From positions 62,001 through 126,000 of the forward strand of contig NZ_JADZLQ010000002.1 in NCBI RefSeq assembly GCF_015905305.1: a stretch of 64,000 nt of DNA, read 5' to 3'. This document shows, in pieces, positions 8,759 through 16,848 of the stretch. Position numbers and translations under genes: made by a program. Below the pieces are notes generated by a model. It searched no databases and was not told the DNA's origin. It was given only the letters and a program-made list of their open reading frames with translations. The first letter of the stretch is position 1, and the number at the start of each line of letters is the position of its first letter. The stretch comes from Pinirhizobacter soli (lineage in GTDB: Bacteria > Pseudomonadota > Gammaproteobacteria > Xanthomonadales > Rhodanobacteraceae).

Positions 8759-9322
8759 ATGAAAGCTTCCGACGTCAAGCGCGGTACCGTGATCGAGAAC
8801 GACGGCACCGTGTACCAGGTGCGTGACATCGAGCGCAGCTCGCCCACCGCGCGTGGTGGCAACGTCACCTTCCGCTTCACCCTGTATTCGATCCCCGGCG
8901 GCCGCAAGTTCGACCTTTCGCTGCGCGCCGACGACGACCTGAAGGAAGTGGAATTGAGCCGGCGCCAGGCGACCTATTCCTACATGGATGGCGAGGCCTT
9001 CGTGTTCATGGACGCCGAGGACTACACACAGTACCTGTTGCCGCCGGAGATGGTGGGCGACAACGCTGGCTATATCGTCGAGGGGCTTGAAGGCTACTAT
9101 GTTCAGGTGATCGACGACGCTCCTGTCGGCCTGCAGGTACCGACCAACGTGGTGCTGACCGTCACCGACACCGCGCCGGAATTGAAGGGCGCCAGCGCCA
9201 CCAAGCGCACCAAGCCCGCCACGCTCGAAACCGGTGTCGAGGTACAGGTACCTGAGTACATCACTACCGGCGAGAAGGTCACGGTGAATACCCTCACCGG
9301 CGAATTCGCCGGCCGCGCCTAG
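8759..9322 (+). CDS. yeiP: Elongation factor P-like protein EfpL/YeiP
   Basis: This 187-residue, three-domain EF-P paralogue begins [10 protein letters not shown]. The domain-I loop that reaches the peptidyl-transfer centre reads SSPTARGG, with Arg32 where true EF-P carries a modified Lys. That is the hallmark of the EfpL/YeiP branch, which relieves ribosome stalling without lysine modification. The terminal strand [14 protein letters not shown] is typical. True EF-P (K34) is also in this window at 61853-62419. A hairpin follows the gene. Confidence 0.92.
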   Translation: MKASDVKRGTVIENDGTVYQVRDIERSSPTARGGNVTFRFTLYSIPGGRKFDLSLRADDDLKEVELSRRQATYSYMDGEAFVFMDAEDYTQYLLPPEMVGDNAGYIVEGLEGYYVQVIDDAPVGLQVPTNVVLTVTDTAPELKGASATKRTKPATLETGVEVQVPEYITTGEKVTVNTLTGEFAGRA

Positions 9323-9329
9323 AAACCCA

Positions 9330-9351
9330 AAGGGGCTGCCTGCAGCCCCTT
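9330..9351 (+). terminator. Hairpin after efpL
   Basis: AAGGGGCTGC and GCAGCCCCTT form a near-perfect palindrome 7 bp after the efpL stop. The following TCCCCC is a weak terminator tail, so this may be a partial terminator or an mRNA-end stabiliser rather than a strong stop. Confidence 0.55.
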
Positions 9352-9367
9352 CCCCCTCGAGCAACGG

Positions 9368-11419
9368 ATGACCTCGGGCTTCTCCCTCCCCCGCAGCGTG
9401 CTGCAGTCGCTCACCACCACGCGCCGGCCCGACGTGCCGATGCGCGTGGCACTGCGCAACGCCGCGGCGGTGGCGATCCCACTGGCCATCGGCGTGGCCA
9501 CAGGCCACGAGGGCGTCGGCATCGGCATCGCGGCGGGCGCGCTGGACACGATGTTTTCCGACCAGCCGGGCCCTTACCAGCAACGCCTGCAGCGGCTTTT
9601 CCTGGCGGCGCTCGCGGCTGGCGGCGCGGCGCTGCTGGGGTTCCTGGTCGGAAGCCATCCGCTCAGCCTGTCGCTGGCCACCGCTGTGCTGGGTTTCTTC
9701 GGCGGCATGCTGGTGATCTTCGGGCCGGACATCGCCCGCGTTGGCATGACCAGCATGCTGCTGCTGGTGATCACCGCCGCCACGCCGCTGCCCGTGGGCC
9801 AGGCCATCGGCGCGTCGCTGCTGATCTTCGGCGGCGGCATGTTGCTGACGTTGTTCTCGATCGCGGCGTGGCCGCTGCAGCGCTACCGGCCCGAGCGCCA
9901 CGCCCTGGCCGAGGTTTACCGGGGCCTGGCCATCCTGGCGGCCCAACCGCCAAGCCAGGGCACTGAAGCGCCGGCGCTCAGCGACGCGATGACCAACCTG
10001 CAGCACACCCTGCTGGGGCGCTTTCATGCACGCGGGCGTGCCATGGAAGCCTTCCGCGTGCTGCTGGACATAGCCGAACGGATCCGCCTGGAACTGATCA
10101 CCATGCAGGAGATGGGCTTCGATGGCAGCCTGCCGCGGATGATCCGCGCCGACGCCGCGCGGGTGTTGCGTGGCGTGGCTCGCGCGCTGGACGAGGCCGG
10201 GCCGCCGACGCGCGCGGAGGCGGCGCTGAAAACCCTGCAGGCCAGCGAGCAGGCCTTGTTCGGCCAGGCGGAGCCCAGTTTCGCCAGCAACCACGTACAC
10301 GCGTTGTCGGGCCAGCTGGCCGCGGCCGTGCGCAACGCCAACTGGGCCGGCAGCCGTGGTGAGATCCGCGCCGAGACCGCCGAAAGCAGCCTTCCGGCAC
10401 CGCTGCGCAGCGGTTCGGCGCTGGCGGCGATACGCGCCAACATGATCCCGCAGTCGATCGCCTTCCGGCACGCGGTTCGCTGCGCGGTGGTGCTTACGCT
10501 GGCGGTGGCCATCTCGCGCTACGCCCACCTGCCGCATGGCTACTGGCTGCCGATGACCGCCGCCATCGTGCTGCGACCCGACTTCGGCGCCACATTGAAT
10601 TTCGGCCTGTTGCGCGTGGTGGGCACAATACTGGGCCTGGTGCTCACCACCCTGGTGCTGCGTTTTACCCCTGATGCGCCCTGGGCGCACATCGCGGTGC
10701 TGGCGATCCTGTGCGTGGGCTTCCGTTATCTGGCCACGGCGCACTACGGCATCGCGGTGGCGGCCCTCACGGGTACCGTGGTGATCCTGCTGTCGTTCGA
10801 CGGCGTCGAGTCCGCCGCGGCCATGTCCGACCGCGTGCTCAATACCGTGCTTGGCTCGGCCATGGCACTGGTGGCCTACGTGGTGTGGCCCTCGTGGGAG
10901 CGCACACGCGCCCGCGCTGCGCTGGCCGACATGCTCGGCGCCTACGCGACGTACCTTGCCACCCTGGCAGGCCCCGCCACACCCCGCGAGCGTCGCGACG
11001 CACGCACCTTGTCGCGCACCGCGCGTACCAACGCCCAGGCCTCGCTCGACCGCATGCGCTCGGAGCCCGCCACACCGGTGCACCTGATGGAAATGGCGCA
11101 AACGCTTTTCGCCAACGGCAACCGCCTGGCCCGCACGGCGATGACGCTCGAGGCCATGATGGACGACATGGACGACTTCAACCGCGACCTGGTCTGGCCA
11201 CTGGTGCGTGAGTCGTCCGCGGCATTGCACACACTCGCCGATGCCCTGCGTCATTCCCAACCTCCCGATGCCCTGCCAGACCTGCGTTCCCGGCAACGGG
11301 AAATCGTCACTGCACTGACCGGGACGCGGGGAGCGGGCATGGCCCAACAGATGGTGACCGTCACCGACCGGCTGGTAGATAACGTCAATACGATCAACCA
11401 CATCCTTCAACGACGTTAA
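9368..11419 (+). CDS. FUSC/YccS-family inner-membrane protein (aromatic acid exporter-like)
   Basis: This 683-residue membrane protein has two hydrophobic blocks (about residues 30-165 and 365-500) separated by long soluble regions, the layout of the fusaric-acid-resistance/YccS family. The second block carries the conserved HGYWLPMTAAIVLRPDFG segment seen in FUSC-like domains. Relatives export aromatic carboxylic acids such as p-hydroxybenzoate or fusaric acid. It lies 39 bp upstream of ACMSD on the same strand, so a role with aromatic kynurenine-pathway acids is conceivable but not shown. Confidence 0.83.
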   Translation: MTSGFSLPRSVLQSLTTTRRPDVPMRVALRNAAAVAIPLAIGVATGHEGVGIGIAAGALDTMFSDQPGPYQQRLQRLFLAALAAGGAALLGFLVGSHPLSLSLATAVLGFFGGMLVIFGPDIARVGMTSMLLLVITAATPLPVGQAIGASLLIFGGGMLLTLFSIAAWPLQRYRPERHALAEVYRGLAILAAQPPSQGTEAPALSDAMTNLQHTLLGRFHARGRAMEAFRVLLDIAERIRLELITMQEMGFDGSLPRMIRADAARVLRGVARALDEAGPPTRAEAALKTLQASEQALFGQAEPSFASNHVHALSGQLAAAVRNANWAGSRGEIRAETAESSLPAPLRSGSALAAIRANMIPQSIAFRHAVRCAVVLTLAVAISRYAHLPHGYWLPMTAAIVLRPDFGATLNFGLLRVVGTILGLVLTTLVLRFTPDAPWAHIAVLAILCVGFRYLATAHYGIAVAALTGTVVILLSFDGVESAAAMSDRVLNTVLGSAMALVAYVVWPSWERTRARAALADMLGAYATYLATLAGPATPRERRDARTLSRTARTNAQASLDRMRSEPATPVHLMEMAQTLFANGNRLARTAMTLEAMMDDMDDFNRDLVWPLVRESSAALHTLADALRHSQPPDALPDLRSRQREIVTALTGTRGAGMAQQMVTVTDRLVDNVNTINHILQRR

Positions 11420-11458
11420 GTGCCGTCGAGGGCGGCCCGCCGGGTTACACTTGGTGCC

Positions 11459-12493
11459 ATGCTGAAGATCGATACCCACGCCCACATCCTGCCCAGGCAG
11501 TGGCCGGACCTCGCCGCCAAGTACGGCGACGACCGCTTCCCCGTGATGCAGCACACCGGGGGATCGCACCGGATCTACAAGGACGGAAAATTCTTCCGCG
11601 AGGTGTGGGAGTCGGCCTTCGATGCCGAACACCGTATCGCCGACTACGCCCGCCACGGCGTGGACGTGCAGGTAATCTCCACCGTCCCTGTGCTGTTCTC
11701 GTACTGGGCCAAGGGCCACCAGGCGCTGGAGCTTCACCGGTTCCTGAACGACCACGCCGCGCAGCTGTGTCACGACCATCGCCGGCACATCGCCGCCATC
11801 GGTACCGTGCCGCTGCAATCGCCCACGCTTGCCATCCAGGAGATGGAGCGCTGCGTGGACGAGCTTGGCTTGCAGGGCGTGCAGATCGGCTCGCATTGCA
11901 ACGACTGGAACCTGGACGCCCCAGAGCTGTTCCCGTTCTTCGAAGCCGCAGCGGACCTCGGCGCGGCGATCCTGGTGCACCCCTGGGACATGATGGGCGC
12001 AGCCGGCATGCCGCGTTACTGGATGCCGTGGCTGGTGGGCATGCCCGCGGAGCAATCCCGCGCGGCGTGCTCTTTGGTATTCGGCGGCGTGCTTGAACGC
12101 CTGCCGCAGCTGCGCATCATGCTGGCCCACGGCGGTGGCAGCTTCCCAGCCAGCATCGGCCGCATCGAACACGGCTTCCGCATGCGCCCGGACCTGGTCG
12201 CCACCGACAACGCGCGCAACCCGCGCGAGTACATGCACCGGATGTATTTCGATTCCTGCGTGCACGATCCGCGTGCGCTTCAGTACCTGCTCGACACGGC
12301 CGGCGTATCGCAAGTGATGCTGGGCACCGACTATCCCTTCCCACTGGGCGAACAGGTGCCCGGAAGCGGCATCGATGCGCTTGGCCTGGACGACGAAAGC
12401 CGCGCACGACTCTTCCATGGCACGGCACTGGAATGGCTGCAGCTGCCGCACAGCCGTTTCGAGCGACACCAACCCCTTAACCCCGGGAATTGA
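11459..12493 (+). CDS. 2-amino-3-carboxymuconate-6-semialdehyde decarboxylase (ACMSD)
   Basis: ACMSD is a zinc amidohydrolase-superfamily decarboxylase that diverts kynurenine-derived carbon from quinolinate to the catabolic branch. The start at 11459 gives MLKIDTHAHILP, whose HxH is the first metal pair; further ligands fit HPWDMMG, the LAHGGGSFP loop and the GTDYPFP aspartate. Length (344 residues) and the segment DVQVISTVPVLFSYWA fit the family closely. It precedes a secreted small protein and kynureninase, consistent with a kynurenine pathway operon. Confidence 0.92.
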   Translation: MLKIDTHAHILPRQWPDLAAKYGDDRFPVMQHTGGSHRIYKDGKFFREVWESAFDAEHRIADYARHGVDVQVISTVPVLFSYWAKGHQALELHRFLNDHAAQLCHDHRRHIAAIGTVPLQSPTLAIQEMERCVDELGLQGVQIGSHCNDWNLDAPELFPFFEAAADLGAAILVHPWDMMGAAGMPRYWMPWLVGMPAEQSRAACSLVFGGVLERLPQLRIMLAHGGGSFPASIGRIEHGFRMRPDLVATDNARNPREYMHRMYFDSCVHDPRALQYLLDTAGVSQVMLGTDYPFPLGEQVPGSGIDALGLDDESRARLFHGTALEWLQLPHSRFERHQPLNPGN

Positions 12494-12498
12494 ACCGA

Positions 12499-13020
12499 AT
12501 GATCCTTCCGCGCCGCACGCATCTTGCCGCCCTCGCCGCCATCGGGTTGCTCATCCAGGCATCGGCCATGGCCGGCGACGTCACCATGGCCAATGGTGCC
12601 GTGCGCTTCAGCGTGCCCGACAGCTGGGTGCCGATCATGCAGACCCAGGGCGATCCGGAAACCCAGGTATTCCAGGTACCCGACCCCTCGCCTGCCGGTG
12701 CCAAGACGCTCTCTCGCGTCACCGTATCGGTAAAGCAGGCAGGCAACATGGCCGGCTACCAGTCGTGGATGGGACAGCAGACCGCCCGTGCACGCCAGCT
12801 TTCAGGTTATGCGCCTGATACCCATCGCGCCGCCACGCCGAACGACTACTTCTATACCGCGCAGGAAACCGGCGCGCAGTTCACCTACCACGAGCGTTAT
12901 GCCTTCAGTGGCAACCTTGCCATCCAGCTGCGCTGCGTGCGCCCGGCCACGGGCGACGCACGCTGGCAGGCCACGTTCGATGCCGGCTGCGACGACGTCG
13001 CCAGCCATTTGCCGCAGTGA
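12499..13020 (+). CDS. Small secreted protein of unknown function in the kynurenine operon
   Basis: The 173-residue product starts MILPRRTHLAALAAIG with a Sec signal ending near ASAMAGD. The mature part begins DVTMANGAVRFSVPDSWV, resembling the periplasmic DUF1795/PsbP-like fold by pattern only, and has two Cys (LRCVR and DAGCDD) that could pair. I do not recognise a function. It sits between ACMSD (6-bp gap) and kynU (overlap), so it is co-transcribed with a cytosolic pathway although it is exported. Confidence 0.8.
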   Translation: MILPRRTHLAALAAIGLLIQASAMAGDVTMANGAVRFSVPDSWVPIMQTQGDPETQVFQVPDPSPAGAKTLSRVTVSVKQAGNMAGYQSWMGQQTARARQLSGYAPDTHRAATPNDYFYTAQETGAQFTYHERYAFSGNLAIQLRCVRPATGDARWQATFDAGCDDVASHLPQ

Positions 13021-14303
13021 GCCCAAGCACCATGGATTACCGCAACGACCTGGCCTGGGCGAAGGCCCAGGACGACGCCGATCCGCTCAAGGGTTTTCGT
13101 GACCGCTTCCTGATCCCGCCGCACGAAGGGCACGACAGCCTGTACTTCTGCGGCAATTCCCTGGGGCTGCAACCGCGCAGCGTGCGCGATGCGATCGCGT
13201 CCGAGCTCAACTACTGGGGAGAGCTCGCGGTGGAAGGCCACTTCCGCGGCAAGCTGCCATGGTTGTCATATCACGAGTACGTACGCGACAACCTGGCCGA
13301 GGTGGTCGGCGCCCTTCCATCCGAAGTGGTGGCGATGAACACCCTGGGCGTGAACCTGCACCTGATGATGGTGAGCTTCTACCGCCCCACGCAAGAACGC
13401 CATGCGATCCTGATCGAGGCAGGCGCCTTCCCCACCGATCGCTATGCGGTGGAGTCGCAGATCCGGTTCCATGGCTTCGACCCCGCCACCTCGTTGATCG
13501 AACTGGAAGCGGACGAACCCAACGGCAGCATCTCGATGGCTGCGATCGAACGCGCCATCGGCGAACACGGTGCAAAACTTGCGCTGGTGATGCTGCCCGG
13601 CGTGCAGTACCGCACAGGCCAGTCGTTCGACCTTGCCGCCATCACCCGGCTGGGCCACGCGCAGGGCGCGGTGGTGGGTTTCGACCTTGCCCATTCGGTA
13701 GGCAACACCGTGTTGAACCTGCACGATGCCGGTGCGGACTTTGCCATCTGGTGCAGCTACAAGTATTTGAACGGCGGCCCCGGTGCCGTGGCCGGTGTCT
13801 TCGTCCACGAGCGGCACGCCACTGCGGACCTCCCGCGTTTCGCCGGCTGGTGGGGCCACGACAAGGCCACGCGCTTCCAGATGGGCCCGCACTTCCAGGC
13901 GACGCCCGGCGCGGAAGGCTGGCAGCTGTCGAACCCGCCGATCCTGTCGCTGGCACCGCTGCGCATGTCGCTGGATATCTTCCACGAGGCCGGCATGTCG
14001 CGCCTGGTTGAAAAGTCGCGCAAGCTCACCGGTTACCTTGAATGGTTGATCCAGGCGGACCTGGCCGACGTGCTCGAAGTAGTAACACCGGCAGATCCCA
14101 CCCGCCGTGGTTCGCAGTTGTCGATCCGCGTGAAGTCTGGCCGCGATGCCGGCCGCTCGCTGTTCCAATACCTGATGGACAACGGCGTGATCGGTGACTG
14201 GCGCGAGCCGGATGTGATCCGCATGGCTCCGGTTGCGCTTTACAACCGCTTCGCCGATTGCATCGGCTTTGCAGGCCATGTCCGGGCGTGGGCAACACGA
14301 TAA
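13017..14303 (+). CDS. kynU: Kynureninase
   Basis: This PLP enzyme hydrolyses kynurenine or 3-hydroxykynurenine to (3-hydroxy)anthranilate and alanine. It shows the family segments YFCGNSLGLQPR, the PLP-binding lysine in IWCSYKYLNGGPG and GWWGHDKATRFQM. A GTG at 13017 overlaps the upstream stop; an ATG at 13032 (MDYRND) is an equally good start and closer to relatives. Tryptophan dioxygenase, kynurenine monooxygenase and 3-hydroxyanthranilate dioxygenase are not in the window. Confidence 0.94.
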   Translation: MSPSTMDYRNDLAWAKAQDDADPLKGFRDRFLIPPHEGHDSLYFCGNSLGLQPRSVRDAIASELNYWGELAVEGHFRGKLPWLSYHEYVRDNLAEVVGALPSEVVAMNTLGVNLHLMMVSFYRPTQERHAILIEAGAFPTDRYAVESQIRFHGFDPATSLIELEADEPNGSISMAAIERAIGEHGAKLALVMLPGVQYRTGQSFDLAAITRLGHAQGAVVGFDLAHSVGNTVLNLHDAGADFAIWCSYKYLNGGPGAVAGVFVHERHATADLPRFAGWWGHDKATRFQMGPHFQATPGAEGWQLSNPPILSLAPLRMSLDIFHEAGMSRLVEKSRKLTGYLEWLIQADLADVLEVVTPADPTRRGSQLSIRVKSGRDAGRSLFQYLMDNGVIGDWREPDVIRMAPVALYNRFADCIGFAGHVRAWATR

Positions 14304-14355
14304 TTCTGTCAGCCCCGGCGCAATCTCTTACAAGCGGCCTAGTTCTCAACCCACT

Positions 14356-14376
14356 CCGGTAGTCGTGGACTACCGG
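14356..14376. promoter_or_regulatory. 9-bp perfect inverted repeat upstream of the isonitrile genes
   Basis: CCGGTAGTC-GTG-GACTACCGG is a perfect hairpin or operator between kynU and the isonitrile synthase, 53 bp after the kynU stop and 70 bp before the chosen start. No T-run follows, so it is more likely an operator or mRNA element than an intrinsic terminator. Confidence 0.6.
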
Positions 14377-14446
14377 TAATGGAGCCGTGCGTGAATGCGT
14401 ACCTTTCTTGCTCACCGCAGACGCGGCTGATGGAGAGCAAGCCTAC

Positions 14447-15439
14447 ATGGACATCGACTATTTCGCGCGTAAGCAAGCGCCGGACACCTCACCCAGTGCG
14501 ATCGCCGTCAGGATATTGGACGAACTGCTGCGGTGGCGCCGTCGCCCGGACGATCGTGACGACCACGCCAGCGTACGCCACCACCACTTGCCGAGACTGC
14601 AAAAAGCCATTGAATGCGCAGCGCCGCTGACCTTCCTCCTCCCGGCTTTTCCGGCAAAATCGCCCAATCCAAGAAAGGTACTCGGTAATCTGCCCGATAC
14701 TGCCGAGAGAATCGCACTGACGTTCTTGAACGATCTGTGCCAACGGATCGGGGAATATCACAAGCCAGGTGCGCGGGTGTTGCTGTGTTCCGATGGGCAT
14801 GTCTTCGCCGACACCATCCGTGTCGCCGATGCCACGGTTGCCCAGTATCAGGTGCAGCTGCGCGAACTGGCGAGGGAGATCGCGCCGTCAAGCATCGAGG
14901 TCGTCAACCTTCATGACGCACTTCCGGCAGAACACGCCGAATTCGGCTTCGAGCAGGCTCGCGCCTACTTGATGCAGCACTACGGAAAGTCCGCGGATGA
15001 CACGCGCGCTCAGTACATGGCGGATGAGGTAGGCCGGGCCCACTATCGTGCCATCACCCGCTTCATGTTCGAAGATGGACTCACGCCAGACTACAACGGC
15101 TCGCGCAACGCCCTGCAAGTGGACTCAAGGCAACGCGCCATCGAAGTGATTCGGCGCAGCCAGGCCTGGGGCAACCTGCTCGACCAGGCCTACCCCAGAA
15201 CGTTGAGGTTATCCATCCATCCCCAGGCGCCGGCGTCGCCTAAATTTGGCATCCATCTATCGGACTGCGTCGATACCTGGCTCACCCCGTGGCATGCGGT
15301 GGCGGTGGACGTCGGCGGCCAGTTCCGCTTGATGAAACGCGAGGATGTCGAGCGCGCTGGTGGACGGGTGGTGCATGTCGACGGGCGTCCTTCGCATTTC
15401 GTCATCGAACACGCTCGTTGCCAGGGAGAATCCCGGTGA
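14447..15439 (+). CDS. Isonitrile (isocyanide) synthase, PvcA/DIT1 family
   Basis: The family converts the amino group of L-Tyr or L-Trp to an isonitrile using ribulose 5-phosphate. Diagnostic segments are visible: VLLCSDGHVFADTI, FEDGLTPDYNGSRNALQVD, the strongly conserved RLSIHPQ and the C-terminal TPWHAVAVD. The ATG at 14447 (MDIDYFARKQ) has GGAG 11 bp upstream and gives 330 residues, matching PvcA (about 328); an earlier GTG at 14387 lacks a spaced Shine-Dalgarno. The stop overlaps the GTG of the next gene. Whether the substrate is Tyr or Trp cannot be read from sequence here. Confidence 0.9.
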   Translation: MDIDYFARKQAPDTSPSAIAVRILDELLRWRRRPDDRDDHASVRHHHLPRLQKAIECAAPLTFLLPAFPAKSPNPRKVLGNLPDTAERIALTFLNDLCQRIGEYHKPGARVLLCSDGHVFADTIRVADATVAQYQVQLRELAREIAPSSIEVVNLHDALPAEHAEFGFEQARAYLMQHYGKSADDTRAQYMADEVGRAHYRAITRFMFEDGLTPDYNGSRNALQVDSRQRAIEVIRRSQAWGNLLDQAYPRTLRLSIHPQAPASPKFGIHLSDCVDTWLTPWHAVAVDVGGQFRLMKREDVERAGGRVVHVDGRPSHFVIEHARCQGESR

Positions 15440-16296
15440 AGCAAGCCGCGCTTCCGTCCCTTCATCGACAGGTATCGATCACACCGCTTGCGTCATTTGG
15501 CGCCCTCGTTACACCGGCCCATTCGGTCATGGATTACCTGGATCTACCTGTCGATCACCTCCGTGCACTGGCGAGGCATAGCAAGATCGTCCTGCTCCGG
15601 GGGTTCACCAACCGCTTCTCAGGCCAGGCACTTGCCGATTACGCGCGCCACTGGGGCCGGATCATGACGGGGTCTTACGGCGATGTGCTCGACCTTGTCG
15701 AAAAAGAAGAGTCGCACGACAGCATCTTCGATTCATTGTCGCTGCCCCTTCATTGGGACGGTATGTACATGCCGACGATCCCCGAGTTCCAGGTATTCCA
15801 TTGCGCCGATGCAGGCCCATTGAACACGGGCGGCGAGACGGTCTTCGTCGATACCGTGGGCCTGCTTGAACATGCAGGGGCATCGGTACGGGATACCTGG
15901 CGCGCCATTGAAACGACCAGTTGCATTCGTGCCGTATCCCACTATGGGGGCAGCGTGCGCAGCGCACTGGTGGTCGAACACCCGGTTCATCACGTGCCAA
16001 CGCTTCGCTACAGCCCGCCCGTCGATGCCATCCCGGGCTTCAGGAATCCCAACACGGTTATCTACGAAGGACTCGACCAGGCATCGATGGACGAAAGCAT
16101 TGCCCTATTGCACCGTTGCCTTGCGCATCCGGCACATCGCTACGAGCATGCATGGCGAACCGGCGACGTGCTGATCGCAGATAACCTCGCCCTTCTGCAT
16201 GGCAGGAACGCATTCGTGCATGGATCGAAGCGGCACCTGCAACGCGTGCATATCCATGCTGATCCGGTACTCATCAACACCGGCTTCTTTCCCTGA
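15436..16296 (+). CDS. PvcB-like Fe(II)/2-oxoglutarate oxygenase
   Basis: This TauD-fold oxygenase (286 residues) starts at a GTG that overlaps the isonitrile synthase stop (GTGA). The facial triad is visible as HWD in PLHWDGMY and a distal His in LLHGRNAFVHG, with the 2OG-binding Arg likely in LQRVHIHADP. PvcB homologues turn the isonitrile amino acid into a vinyl isonitrile (oxidative decarboxylation) or a didehydro acid. With the preceding gene this forms a minimal two-gene isonitrile pathway; the pvcC/pvcD-type tailoring genes are not present. Confidence 0.88.
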   Translation: MKQAALPSLHRQVSITPLASFGALVTPAHSVMDYLDLPVDHLRALARHSKIVLLRGFTNRFSGQALADYARHWGRIMTGSYGDVLDLVEKEESHDSIFDSLSLPLHWDGMYMPTIPEFQVFHCADAGPLNTGGETVFVDTVGLLEHAGASVRDTWRAIETTSCIRAVSHYGGSVRSALVVEHPVHHVPTLRYSPPVDAIPGFRNPNTVIYEGLDQASMDESIALLHRCLAHPAHRYEHAWRTGDVLIADNLALLHGRNAFVHGSKRHLQRVHIHADPVLINTGFFP

Positions 16297-16311
16297 AGAA
16301 TAGTGATGGCA

Positions 16312-16338
16312 CCACCGCCGCCGAAGTGGTGGCGGTGG
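16312..16338 (+). terminator. GC-rich hairpin after the isonitrile genes
   Basis: CCACCGCC pairs with GGCGGTGG around an 11-nt loop, starting 16 bp after the stop. It lacks a U-tract, so it is a possible weak or Rho-assisted terminator. Confidence 0.45.
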
Positions 16339-16848
16339 ACCGCTAGACGGCCAAATGCTGCAACACGGAATAAAAAAAGTCCAAATGGCCAGTTGACGCG
16401 TCCGATCAGGGTGGGTTACCGTCCGGCCATTCCCGTGATGTCGGATTTCGGCAAAAACGGGTGTCAAGCCACTGGGATTTCCTGATGGGGCACGGTTGTC
16501 CGACAACGCAGGCGTTTGGCTGCATACCCGCTCATGAGCGGGCGCGGTCGCCCTTCGTTCGGATTCGTGCCCGCGTTCGCTCCCGTGCCAAGCTCAGCGC
16601 CCTGCGCTCCCGGTCGAAGTGCCTGTCCGGCTATTCCCCGCCGTATCCAGCCTGAAGCAGCGGCTGTTTGACCTGATCGGCTCGTTTCCCGGCTGTCCAT
16701 AAACACTTTGCCGCGCCTCTTATCGATGCGCGACAGGTGCCGGCCGGCTATTGGTTGCCCAAGACGACTTCCCGATGGGTGCGAACAGTGTTCACCGATG
16801 GCGGGCGCGTGCCCGTCATGGCCGTCACGCATCGGGTGGGGAGTTCAC
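16339..16848 (+). other. Long non-coding leader/promoter region of the TonB receptor operon
   Basis: No convincing gene is seen in this 510-bp stretch; short open frames here lack ribosome-binding sites or recognisable proteins. It holds a TTGACG -35-like hexamer at 16393-16398 and the palindrome GTTGTC-C-GACAAC at 16495-16507, which could be an operator. A GGGGAG ribosome-binding site ends just before the receptor start. Confidence 0.5.
16495..16507. promoter_or_regulatory. GTTGTCCGACAAC palindrome (possible operator)
   Basis: A perfect 6+1+6 palindrome lies about 340 bp upstream of the TonB receptor start and 88-110 bp downstream of a TTGACG hexamer. It has the size of a dimeric repressor half-site pair. 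No regulator gene is adjacent, so the binding protein is unknown. Confidence 0.4.

Noticed and set aside
8717-12472. 1251-codon open frame on the minus strand
   Set aside because: Antisense to efpL, FUSC and ACMSD, all with strong motifs; composition is the usual third-position GC artefact.
16303-16655. Two small plus-strand frames in the receptor leader
   Set aside because: No good start signal, biased composition and no recognisable domain; the region is treated as regulatory.
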